A DNA stretch of 64,000 bases, from NCBI GenBank assembly GCA_019240475.1, contig JAFAYI010000017.1, positions 1 to 64,000 of the forward strand, in the 5' to 3' direction. Positions 16,710 to 25,396 of the stretch are shown here, in pieces; positions within the stretch are counted from its first letter, which is position 1; each line of letters starts with the position of its first letter. The translations under genes were made by a program, and so were the position numbers. A model generated the notes under the pieces. It was not told where the DNA came from, made no database searches, and saw nothing but the letters and a program-made list of their open reading frames with translations. This stretch comes from Acidobacteriaceae bacterium. Its GTDB lineage: Bacteria > Acidobacteriota > Terriglobia > Bryobacterales > Bryobacteraceae.

Positions 16710-19301
16710 ATGAAACGCGCCACTTGGCTGTTACTTGCAGCCGCATTTGTCTGTTCTGCGGCATGGAACGAGCCGGGGACGCCGGGACGAACGAAGCTTA
16801 GCAAAGAACTCACGGTTATCGATTCCTCGGCCTATGTAGACGTGATCGTGCAGTACAAGACGCCACCCACCGACCGGCACTTTGAGCGGGTGCACTGGCT
16901 GGGAGGCAAGGACAAGAAAAGATTCAAGCGAATTCCAGGCGCGGCATTTACGATGCCGGCCGCCTCTTTGCAACAATTGGCCAACGATCCCGAGGTGGCC
17001 TACATTTCGCTCGATCGTAAAGTGCGCAGCCATCTGGATTTGAGCGCGGCCGCGATAAACGCCTCGGCGGCGTGGAGTTCCAGCTACACGGGTACGGGCA
17101 TAGGCGTCGCAGTGATCGATAGCGGCATCAGCAGCCAGGTGCAAGATCTGGGCAACGCCAACGGTCAAACCGATCCGGCTCACAGCCGCGTGGTGTACGC
17201 GGAGAATTTCTTAGTGCCGGCGACCAATCCGGACGGCAGCCGAAACAACGCGCATTATCAGACCAACGATGGATATGGGCACGGAACACACGTGGCAGGA
17301 ATCATCGGCGGCAATGGTTTCCTTTCGAGCGGGCCCAGTTCATTGACGACGTTCAAGGGAATCGCACCGACGGTGAATCTCATCGACCTTCAGGCTCTGG
17401 ATGCGAACGGCGACGGAAGCGATAGCACCGTGATCGCCGCGATCGAAGAAGCGATCGACCTGAAGAGCAAATACAATATTCGGGTCATCAACCTTTCGCT
17501 GGGGCGGCCCGTATACGAGAGCTTCGCGCTAGACCCGCTCTGCCAGGCGGCGGAGCAGGCGTGGAAGGCCGGAATTGTAGTGGTGGTCGCGGCGGGCAAC
17601 GATGGACGCGACAATTCGTTCAACAATAACGGCTATGGAACGATCGACGCGCCAGGAAACGATCCATACGTCATCACGGTGGGCGCCATGAACGCCAAAT
17701 TCACGCCCTTCCAGGGCGACGACGTGATCACCACTTATACCTCGCGGGGACCCACGATGATCGATCACATTGTGAAGCCCGACCTGGTGGCGCCGGGGAA
17801 TCACGTCTCGTCGTTACTCGATAACACCGGGTATCTGTCAAAGACTTATCCGCAGAACGTGGTGAATCCGCTGGTCTACTTAAGCCACGGGGGCGGGCAA
17901 AGCTATCTCGTATTGAACGGGACCAGCATGGCGACGGGGGTGGTGAGCGGCGCGGCCGCCGATCTTCTGAGCGCGAATCCGAGCCTGACACCGGATCAGG
18001 TGAAAGCGGTGTTGATGTTGTCGGCGAATAAGCAGTTTCGAACCTATAGCGACTCTTACTACAATCTGGCGGCGTTGAGTTATGGGCAGAATGCGCAATT
18101 ACAGCAGGCGCAGCAGCAATTGCAGCAAGCACAAGCGCAGGCAAATGCTCTAGCAGCGCAAGTGCAACAGGCGCAGCAGCAAGCGACGCAAGCCGCTGCG
18201 CAGGCGCAAGCGGCGGCCAATGCGTACAACACCGCCGTGCAGCAAGCTAACACGGCCGCTACGCAACTGGCCGCGGCCCAATCGAACTTGAGCACGGCGA
18301 GCGCGACTTATGCGAGCGCGAGCCAACAGCTAAGCGCGGCAAATCAGGCCGTGTCACAGGCGCAAGCGGCCGTGCAGGCTCTGCAGTCCGCGCCGCCGAC
18401 TCCTGGCGCTGGTCCGAATTCGCCCGCGCAGGCCGCATTGACGCAGGCCCAGGCCAATCTGAAGGCCGCCCAGAGCGCGCAGCAGGCAGCCAACGCGGCC
18501 GCGCAAAATGCGCAGAACGCAATGAATCAGGCGCAGAACGCCGTCACGCAGGCGCAAAATAATCTGACGAACTTGAATAACCAAGCGCAGAATGCTTTGA
18601 ACGCTCTGAACCAGGCCAATACGAATGCAGCAAGCGCCACCCAAGCATTGGCAAACTCCCGGGCAGCGGCACAGGCGGCGACTCAAAATATCTCGACCCT
18701 GCAGGCGATAACTGCTTCCTTACAGGTCCCGAACGCGAGCATGCTGGGCGAGCTGCAACAGATGCAAAGCGATCCCACGCAGTACACCGAGACTCAATAT
18801 GACGTATTTACGGTCGGGGCGGGCTACCTGGACCTGAAAGCCGCGCTTGCGACTCTTTCGAATGTGCCGGCCAGCGGGTCTGCGCTATCTCCCGCCGCTT
18901 ATGTGGACCCGGCAAGCGGTCAAGTTTACGCAAGCGGCGATTATGCCGGACTTTGCGCAGCAGACGGAGTGCTGACAGGTAGCGACATGTGTTCATCTTC
19001 GGCGGCGGCGGAAAGCTCTATCTGGCAGAGCGACAGCCAGTCCGGGACGAATAATTCGACCGTTGCGGGAACGAAATGCCTGTGGGGCTATCAGAGCGTC
19101 TGGGGAGATGCGGCATTCACATCGAGCAGTTCGACCTTGTCCGGGAGCAAGTGCCTGTGGGGAGCGCAATCGATCTGGGGCGCGAGTTCGACCGAGGCAT
19201 ACAAGTGCCTGTGGGGCTATCGAAGCGTTTGGGACGAAAGCTTCAACGGCGCCGATAGCACGGATTCGGCGAGCAGCGTAATAACGAGCGGAGACAACTA
19301 A
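16710..19301 (+). CDS. Secreted subtilisin-like serine protease (S8) with inserted Ala/Gln coiled coil
   Basis: 863 aa from the ATG at 16710, which puts a signal peptide (KRATWLLLAAAFVCSA) at the N-terminus; an in-frame ATG at 16641 would add 23 residues. An inhibitor-like prodomain precedes the S8 domain. Catalytic residues: Asp about 136 (AVIDSGI), His about 194 (GHGTHVAGI), Ser406 (NGTSMATG). After the last S8 helix (DQVKAVLML) comes about 230 residues of Ala/Gln/Asn-rich heptad sequence (about 457-690). Only then does the motif YDVFTVGAGYLDLKAAL appear, which in related proteases I remember follows the catalytic domain closely. The C-terminus has three KCLWG repeats. Probably cell-surface or exported proteolysis; the substrate is unknown. 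Confidence 0.9.
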   Translation: MKRATWLLLAAAFVCSAAWNEPGTPGRTKLSKELTVIDSSAYVDVIVQYKTPPTDRHFERVHWLGGKDKKRFKRIPGAAFTMPAASLQQLANDPEVAYISLDRKVRSHLDLSAAAINASAAWSSSYTGTGIGVAVIDSGISSQVQDLGNANGQTDPAHSRVVYAENFLVPATNPDGSRNNAHYQTNDGYGHGTHVAGIIGGNGFLSSGPSSLTTFKGIAPTVNLIDLQALDANGDGSDSTVIAAIEEAIDLKSKYNIRVINLSLGRPVYESFALDPLCQAAEQAWKAGIVVVVAAGNDGRDNSFNNNGYGTIDAPGNDPYVITVGAMNAKFTPFQGDDVITTYTSRGPTMIDHIVKPDLVAPGNHVSSLLDNTGYLSKTYPQNVVNPLVYLSHGGGQSYLVLNGTSMATGVVSGAAADLLSANPSLTPDQVKAVLMLSANKQFRTYSDSYYNLAALSYGQNAQLQQAQQQLQQAQAQANALAAQVQQAQQQATQAAAQAQAAANAYNTAVQQANTAATQLAAAQSNLSTASATYASASQQLSAANQAVSQAQAAVQALQSAPPTPGAGPNSPAQAALTQAQANLKAAQSAQQAANAAAQNAQNAMNQAQNAVTQAQNNLTNLNNQAQNALNALNQANTNAASATQALANSRAAAQAATQNISTLQAITASLQVPNASMLGELQQMQSDPTQYTETQYDVFTVGAGYLDLKAALATLSNVPASGSALSPAAYVDPASGQVYASGDYAGLCAADGVLTGSDMCSSSAAAESSIWQSDSQSGTNNSTVAGTKCLWGYQSVWGDAAFTSSSSTLSGSKCLWGAQSIWGASSTEAYKCLWGYRSVWDESFNGADSTDSASSVITSGDN
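18079..18780 (+). repeat. Low-complexity Ala/Gln/Asn coiled-coil coding region
   Basis: The subtilase gene here encodes an almost pure A/Q/N/T/S/L stretch of about 230 residues, rich in QAQ, QQA and NQAQNA units, with one break at a proline-glycine patch (APPTPGAGPNSP). The heptad-like spacing of leucine and alanine predicts two long antiparallel or stalk-like helices. DNA composition (many gcg-cag repeats) differs clearly from the flanking protease sequence. Confidence 0.85.
19074..19235 (+). repeat. Three KCLWG(Y/A)xS(V/I)W repeats at the protease C-terminus
   Basis: Three copies of a 12-residue motif, KCLWGYQSVWG, KCLWGAQSIWG and KCLWGYRSVWD, occur at residues about 789-840, 20-22 residues apart, joined by Ser/Thr-rich linkers. 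Each has a single cysteine. The codons are nearly the same between copies, which points to recent duplication. They may be a surface-attachment or cell-wall-binding tail (inference). Confidence 0.8.
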
Positions 19302-19315
19302 GTAACGGCCGGGCG

Positions 19316-20212
19316 TCAAGCTCTCGCGGCTAGCTGGCCCGCATTTACCGCGGCTCCGATAGTTGCGACTTCTTCGCCGCCCGGCACCACTTCCACCTGG
19401 TAACTCTGCAACGGGCTCAGCTTCACCATGTCGTGCAGATATTCGTTCAGCAGATTCAAGTTCAGGTACCGGGCATTGAAGCCGGTTATGAAGAACTTGC
19501 CGGGGCCGTCCATGTGAATGCTGGTGGCGGTGGCGGCCGCGAGAGCACGATGCCAGAGCTTGGCAAAATCGACGCAGCGCGCCTCGCCCTTTTCGGCCTG
19601 TTGAAAAACCTCTTCGGGCTCAAGATCCATAAACCGCAGGCGCATGGCGCGGTTGCCCATGATTCCTTCGAGATGCCCTTTGCCGCCGCAGCCGCAAAAA
19701 TGCTCTTTGGGATCGAGCGTGACGACGCTATGACCGCCTTCCCACACGCCGTCCTGGAAGGGGTAACGGCCAAAGCCGATGCCGGTGCCGAGCGTCCAGA
19801 CCCGAATCAAGCGGTGAAGATGGCCGTGCACGGCCGCGATGCCCGCCGCCATGGCGTCCGCATCGTTGAAAACAGAGACCGGGACGTTGGCGAAGAGTTG
19901 GGTGAACGCTTGAGTCACCATTTCCTGCATGTTGACGCCTTTGAACTGCACCAGGTTCGGCGAATCCTCGACGAACCCGTTTCGCACGATGCCGGGCATT
20001 CCGAGGCCGATGTGGGAGGGAGGCTGTTTCAGATCGAGTTCGCGCACCTGCTCGACGATGCGTTGCACGATGGCCTCGGCCGGAACCCCGTGCAGCGAGT
20101 CGGTAATGGTCTTATCGGCCGGATGCAGATGAATGGATCCGGCGACGGCGTGCCCGGCGACCGCGGCCACCGAAACTCGCTCCGTTATCAAAATGCCAAT
20201 GCCATGTGCCAT
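19316..20212 (-). CDS. ROK-family sugar kinase / glucokinase-like protein
   Basis: 298 aa. ROK features: N-terminal GIGILITERVSVAAVAG (phosphate-1 region), GLGMPGIVRNG, catalytic Asp in VFNDADAMAAG, GTGIGFGRY, and the zinc-binding FCGCGGKGHLEG. The phosphate-1 loop lacks the usual DxGxT form (it reads ILITERV), so either the enzyme is divergent or the catalytic activity is changed. The C-terminal GGEEVATIGAAVNA fits the ATP-binding glycine loop. ROK enzymes phosphorylate hexoses in the cytoplasm. The gene is 12 nt downstream of sthA on the same strand, suggesting one transcript linking sugar phosphorylation and NADPH balance (inference). Confidence 0.78.
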   Translation of the reverse strand: MAHGIGILITERVSVAAVAGHAVAGSIHLHPADKTITDSLHGVPAEAIVQRIVEQVRELDLKQPPSHIGLGMPGIVRNGFVEDSPNLVQFKGVNMQEMVTQAFTQLFANVPVSVFNDADAMAAGIAAVHGHLHRLIRVWTLGTGIGFGRYPFQDGVWEGGHSVVTLDPKEHFCGCGGKGHLEGIMGNRAMRLRFMDLEPEEVFQQAEKGEARCVDFAKLWHRALAAATATSIHMDGPGKFFITGFNARYLNLNLLNEYLHDMVKLSPLQSYQVEVVPGGEEVATIGAAVNAGQLAARA

Positions 20213-20224
20213 GGTGATCTCGCT

Positions 20225-21610
20225 TCAGGTGCGCGACAACTTATTCAGTCCATTAAATGCAGCAGCTTTGTAGCATTCGGCAAGCGTGGGGTAATTGAAT
20301 ACCGTGTCCACGAAGTAATCAACCTTTCCTTTTAAGATCAAGACCGCTTGCCCGATGTGCAGCAGTTCGGAAGCGCCCTCTCCGATGATATGCACGCCGA
20401 GCAGCTCAAGAGTTTCGCGATGGAAGATCAGTTTCAAGCGGCCTGTCGTGTCGCCGCGGATCTGGCCGCGTGCAATCTCACGATAATACGCCACGCCGAC
20501 CTCATAAGGGACGTCCTCGTCGGTCAATTGCTCTTCGGTCTTGCCGATGAAGGAAATTTCGGGGATCGTGTAGATGCCGAAGGGGAAGTAATTCGGGTTG
20601 GATGAGACGGGTTTTCCGAATGCGTGCGAGACGGCGATGCGGCCCTGCTCCATGGAAACGGAGGCGAGGCTCGGGAAGCCGATGACGTCGCCTACGGCGT
20701 AGATGTTGGGCTGAGCGGTGCAATAGTGTTCGTCGACCGCAATGCGGCCGCGAGCATCGGCGGCGAGGCCGGCAGCGCCGAGATTCAGCTCGTCGACGGC
20801 GCCCTGGCGTCCGACCGCGTAGAGCAGAGCGTCACCCGGCACTTTCTTGTTGCTTTCAAGGAAAGCGGTGACGCCGTTGCCGGTGTCTTCGACGCTCGAC
20901 ACTTCTTCGTTAAGGCGCATGGTGACGCGGTGGTCCCGCAGGTGATAAGAGAGGGCTTCGACGATCTCCTGGTCGGCGAATTCGAGCAGCCGCGGGCGTT
21001 TTTCGATCAGAGTGACGCGCACGCCCAAGGTGGAGAACATGCAGGTGTATTCGACGCCGATCACGCCGCCACCCACAACGATCAGAGTTCGCGGGATACT
21101 GGGCATGTCGAGGATCTGATCGCTATTGATGATGGTCGTGGCGTTGATGGGCACCTTCGGCGAAGAAGCCGGCTTGGTGCCGGTAGCGATGACGATCTTC
21201 TGGGCCGAGATGTCGGAGGCGCCGCGGGTGCTGGTTACCTGGACGGTGGTGGGATCTTTGAAGCTGGCGATGCCGGTGAGGACTTCGATGCCGTTGCGGG
21301 AAAGCTGGGCTTGCGTGACATCGATCTCCGTCTTGATGACGTGTTGCACGCGGAAGGCGAGGTCCGCCATCGTAATCTTTTCTTTGACCCGGTAGCTGAC
21401 CCCGTAGATGTTCTGGTAGTTGTAGCCGGAGAGGTGGAGAACGGCTTCGCGCATGGTCTTGCTGGGGATGGTTCCGGTGTTGATGCACACCCCACCGATG
21501 ACTTCCCTTCGCTCGATGAGCGCTACGCGTTTTCCGCTTTTTGCGCCCTGGATGGCGGCGCGCTGGCCCGCAGGGCCGGAACCGATGACGACCAGATCGT
21601 ATTGGGGCAT
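20225..21610 (-). CDS. sthA: Soluble pyridine nucleotide transhydrogenase
   Basis: 461 aa, the family's usual length. FAD-binding GSGPAGQRAAIQGAKSGKRV opens the protein. The redox-disulfide position reads GGVCINTGTIPSKTMREAV, with one cysteine replaced by threonine, which is typical of SthA and separates it from dihydrolipoamide dehydrogenases. An NAD-binding GGGVIGVEYTCMF is near residue 180 and a dimerisation domain closes it. The enzyme equilibrates NADH and NADPH in the cytoplasm without a proton gradient. It lies just upstream of the ROK kinase gene. Confidence 0.9.
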   Translation of the reverse strand: MPQYDLVVIGSGPAGQRAAIQGAKSGKRVALIERREVIGGVCINTGTIPSKTMREAVLHLSGYNYQNIYGVSYRVKEKITMADLAFRVQHVIKTEIDVTQAQLSRNGIEVLTGIASFKDPTTVQVTSTRGASDISAQKIVIATGTKPASSPKVPINATTIINSDQILDMPSIPRTLIVVGGGVIGVEYTCMFSTLGVRVTLIEKRPRLLEFADQEIVEALSYHLRDHRVTMRLNEEVSSVEDTGNGVTAFLESNKKVPGDALLYAVGRQGAVDELNLGAAGLAADARGRIAVDEHYCTAQPNIYAVGDVIGFPSLASVSMEQGRIAVSHAFGKPVSSNPNYFPFGIYTIPEISFIGKTEEQLTDEDVPYEVGVAYYREIARGQIRGDTTGRLKLIFHRETLELLGVHIIGEGASELLHIGQAVLILKGKVDYFVDTVFNYPTLAECYKAAAFNGLNKLSRT

Positions 21611-21727
21611 GAAGGATTGAAATCCAATTCCTTGAATGCGCTACAAGCGCGCCTCGAAGACGAAAAACGCCACTCCGAGTATATCCCGCGCCGGCAGGAC
21701 TGGCCCCGATACGCTGCCGCGAAAGGG

Positions 21728-21967
21728 TTACTGCTGTGTCCCGGTCTTATCGGAGACTTTGGTCGCGGTCTTGTGGACGCCCTTTTTCACTGCGTGAGTG
21801 GATTTCGTCGCGCCCTTCTTGACGGCATGCGTTGATTTGGCAGCGCCCGTCTTGGCGGCGTCCTTCGTGTCCTGTCCGGCGGCCTTCAGATCCTGGCCGA
21901 CTTGCGAATAGGCAGGGACAGCGAGAGACGCGGTCAGGAATGCGAGAGAGACTAGTACGTTCTTCAT
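21728..21967 (-). CDS. Small exported Lys/Ala-rich protein with internal repeats
   Basis: 79 aa. A clear signal peptide (KNVLVSLAFLTASLAVPAYS) is followed by a basic, low-complexity mature part built from repeats of the type KSTHAVKKGATKSTHAVKKG. It resembles lysine-rich histone-H1-like tails in composition, but here it follows a secretion signal. There are no cysteines and no known catalytic motif. It stands alone between sthA and the epimerase gene. It might bind anionic surface polymers or extracellular DNA; this is only suggested by charge. Confidence 0.7.
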   Translation of the reverse strand: MKNVLVSLAFLTASLAVPAYSQVGQDLKAAGQDTKDAAKTGAAKSTHAVKKGATKSTHAVKKGVHKTATKVSDKTGTQQ

Positions 21968-22047
21968 TTCTTCATTGCAACACAGGAAATAAGCAGATAG
22001 GGCGACTTGAGGAAAATTAATGCCTATCGAGTAAGTCGCAGAGGGCG

Positions 22048-23076
22048 CTATGCGGATCTGTGTATCTGATTGGTGAATTGGCTTAACAGACCGTCTTCGA
22101 ACGTGAAATCGGGTTTCGGGAAGCGCCGCCTGCTTAGGTAACTGCGATATGTAAGCTTCAGGCCGGTTTGAAATTCGGTGGGCTTAAAGGCGAGCATCCG
22201 TTGAGCCTTGGTGATGATTTCCGTGATGGCGGGCACATCGAAGTAGTCGCCGAAGTAGAGACTGCGATCTCCCATGGCGCGACCACCGGCGCGCTGGATC
22301 ATCACGCGGGGAATCGAGATGAGCCGTGGCTCTTTGAAGCCTCCGGCCCTCGCTATCTCCAACACGACTTCGTGCTGCGCGAGGGCGCGCGGGTTGGCGG
22401 TATTGAAGGCATGGCCGATGGCATTGCGCTGTTCCACCACGCGAATAGCGAGTTCGACTAAGTCGTGCACGTAGACGAATTGCATCAGGCGGTGGCCATC
22501 GCTCGGCAAAATCACCGGCCGGCCGGCGCGGAAACGGTCCCAGAAGAAGGCCTCCCGGTAGAACGGATTGCCGGGGCCGTACACAAAGGGCGGCCGCAAA
22601 GTGACGATAGGGAAACCAGTCCTTTGGTGCATGCGGAAAAGGGCGCGCTCGCTCATGGCTTTGTCGCGGACATAAGCGCTGGGGTGATCGTCGGGGGCCA
22701 GGGCGTCGCCTTCGTGATGATTCAGCCCGTCGCCATAAGCGGCCACGCTCGACATGAATACGTACCGGCCGACTTTGCCGTCGAAGATCTGAGCGGTCGC
22801 CTCTACGTGGGCGCCGGTTGTGCCGTGTTCCCAGTCATAAACGTTGTCGAACACCGCATCGAAACGAATGGCGCCGACGGCTTTGCGAACGCTCGCCGCG
22901 TCGTTACGGTCGGCTACTAAGTTGTGAACCTGCTTGCCGATAGGATTGCGCGCGCGCCGGTGCAGAATGTAGACTTCGTGGCCGCGGCGCACGAGTTCGG
23001 CAACCAACAAGCGCCCTATAAACTGCGTTCCGCCGATGACGAGAATTCTTCTCGTATCCGGCTGTTGAGCCTTCAT
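22048..23076 (-). CDS. NAD-dependent epimerase/dehydratase family protein
   Basis: 342 aa from the ATG at 23076; an in-frame ATG at 23115 would add 13 residues before the Rossmann fold. The extended short-chain dehydrogenase pattern is clear: RRILVIGGTQFIGRLLVAEL, a VYDW segment, VFMSSVAAYG, and TLRPPFVYGPGNPFYREAFF. The canonical YxxxK reads YVRDK. These enzymes modify nucleotide sugars or related NAD-bound substrates; the exact substrate is not evident. Neighbour on the same strand is inositol-phosphate synthase, 97 nt upstream, so a role in inositol or sugar metabolism is possible. Confidence 0.82.
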   Translation of the reverse strand: MKAQQPDTRRILVIGGTQFIGRLLVAELVRRGHEVYILHRRARNPIGKQVHNLVADRNDAASVRKAVGAIRFDAVFDNVYDWEHGTTGAHVEATAQIFDGKVGRYVFMSSVAAYGDGLNHHEGDALAPDDHPSAYVRDKAMSERALFRMHQRTGFPIVTLRPPFVYGPGNPFYREAFFWDRFRAGRPVILPSDGHRLMQFVYVHDLVELAIRVVEQRNAIGHAFNTANPRALAQHEVVLEIARAGGFKEPRLISIPRVMIQRAGGRAMGDRSLYFGDYFDVPAITEIITKAQRMLAFKPTEFQTGLKLTYRSYLSRRRFPKPDFTFEDGLLSQFTNQIHRSA

Positions 23077-23172
23077 ATTTGCGCCGTTGCGGGCGGCAGA
23101 ACCTGCCGGGGACATAGGTATCTACAGATTTAGACGGCTGAAGCCCGGCCGCGTATTAGCAGGAAATGCTAA

Positions 23173-24492
<1,320 letters not shown>

Positions 24493-24580
24493 TCAGAATC
24501 TCCTCAAACCATTGTGCCTGACGGCCGGAGAGTGGAATTCGAGCGCCTGGGACGACCGAGGGGGAAGGCAGTTCCTACGT

Positions 24581-24586
24581 TATACT
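24581..24586 (+). promoter_or_regulatory. Possible -10 element very close to the LytTR start codon
   Basis: TATACT sits 10 nt before the ATG at 24597. If used, the transcript would have only a few leader bases, making the message leaderless or nearly so. There is no Shine-Dalgarno-like sequence between it and the ATG. No strong -35 is visible. Confidence 0.25.
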
Positions 24587-24596
24587 GACAATCGGG

Positions 24597-25376
24597 ATGC
24601 CACAGAGTGGAACGAGCACCATCTCGACGCTCGTTGTGGACGATGAGCAGCTTGCGGTCGAGGAACTGCGCTATTTATTGAAGGACTTTCCGGATATCGA
24701 GCTTCTCGAAACCGCTTCGAACGGGCTGGAAGCTTTGAAGGCGATCGAAGAACTCGAGCCGGAACTGGTCTTCATGGACGTTCAAATGCCGGGCATGGAC
24801 GGCTTGAGCGTAATCGGCAAGCTTCGGGAGAAGGGAGCAGCGCTACCGCACTTCGTCCTGACAACCGCGTACGATCATTACGCGGTGGAGGCGTTTCGGA
24901 TGCAGGCCCTCGATTATCTGCTTAAGCCGGTGGAGAAGAATCGGCTAGCGGAGTCGGTTGCGCGGGCGCGGAGGGCATTCGAAGAGCGCCAGCATATCGA
25001 AGAGACGGAAGGGCCGGCGGCAGCGCGGCCGGCGGCGCAGCGCACGAAGCTGCTGGTGAAGACGAACAACCGCAATCTGATCGTGGACGCGCAGGACATG
25101 ATCTACGCGACCATCGACGACGGCCTGATTACGGTTGTTACGCCGCAGTTCGAGGGGCAATCGAATTACCGCACCATAGAAGAGCTGCAATCGAATCTCG
25201 ACCCGGATCTGTTCTGGCGGGTGCACCGGTCGTACCTGGTCAACATCAATCGCATTCGCGAAGTCATTCCGTGGTTCAAGTCAAGCTTTCAGTTGCGAAT
25301 GGATGATAAGAAGCAGACCGAGATTCCGGTGAGCCGGATTCAGACCAAGCGCCTGCGGGCGCTATTCAAGATGTAG
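24597..25376 (+). CDS. LytTR-type response regulator
   Basis: 259 aa. Residues 10-130 are a receiver domain: DD at 15-16, phospho-acceptor Asp61 in LVFMDVQMPGMDGL, TTAYDHYAVEAF, and lysine in YLLKPVEKNRL. Residues about 155-259 are a LytTR DNA-binding domain (TNNRNLIVDAQDMIYATID, then FWRVHRSYLVNINRIREV). LytTR regulators bind direct repeats in promoters and often control secreted or surface proteins. No histidine kinase gene is next to it, so the partner kinase is elsewhere. Confidence 0.92.
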   Translation: MPQSGTSTISTLVVDDEQLAVEELRYLLKDFPDIELLETASNGLEALKAIEELEPELVFMDVQMPGMDGLSVIGKLREKGAALPHFVLTTAYDHYAVEAFRMQALDYLLKPVEKNRLAESVARARRAFEERQHIEETEGPAAARPAAQRTKLLVKTNNRNLIVDAQDMIYATIDDGLITVVTPQFEGQSNYRTIEELQSNLDPDLFWRVHRSYLVNINRIREVIPWFKSSFQLRMDDKKQTEIPVSRIQTKRLRALFKM

Positions 25377-25396
25377 GCCGGGCGCGCAGCGGAAGC

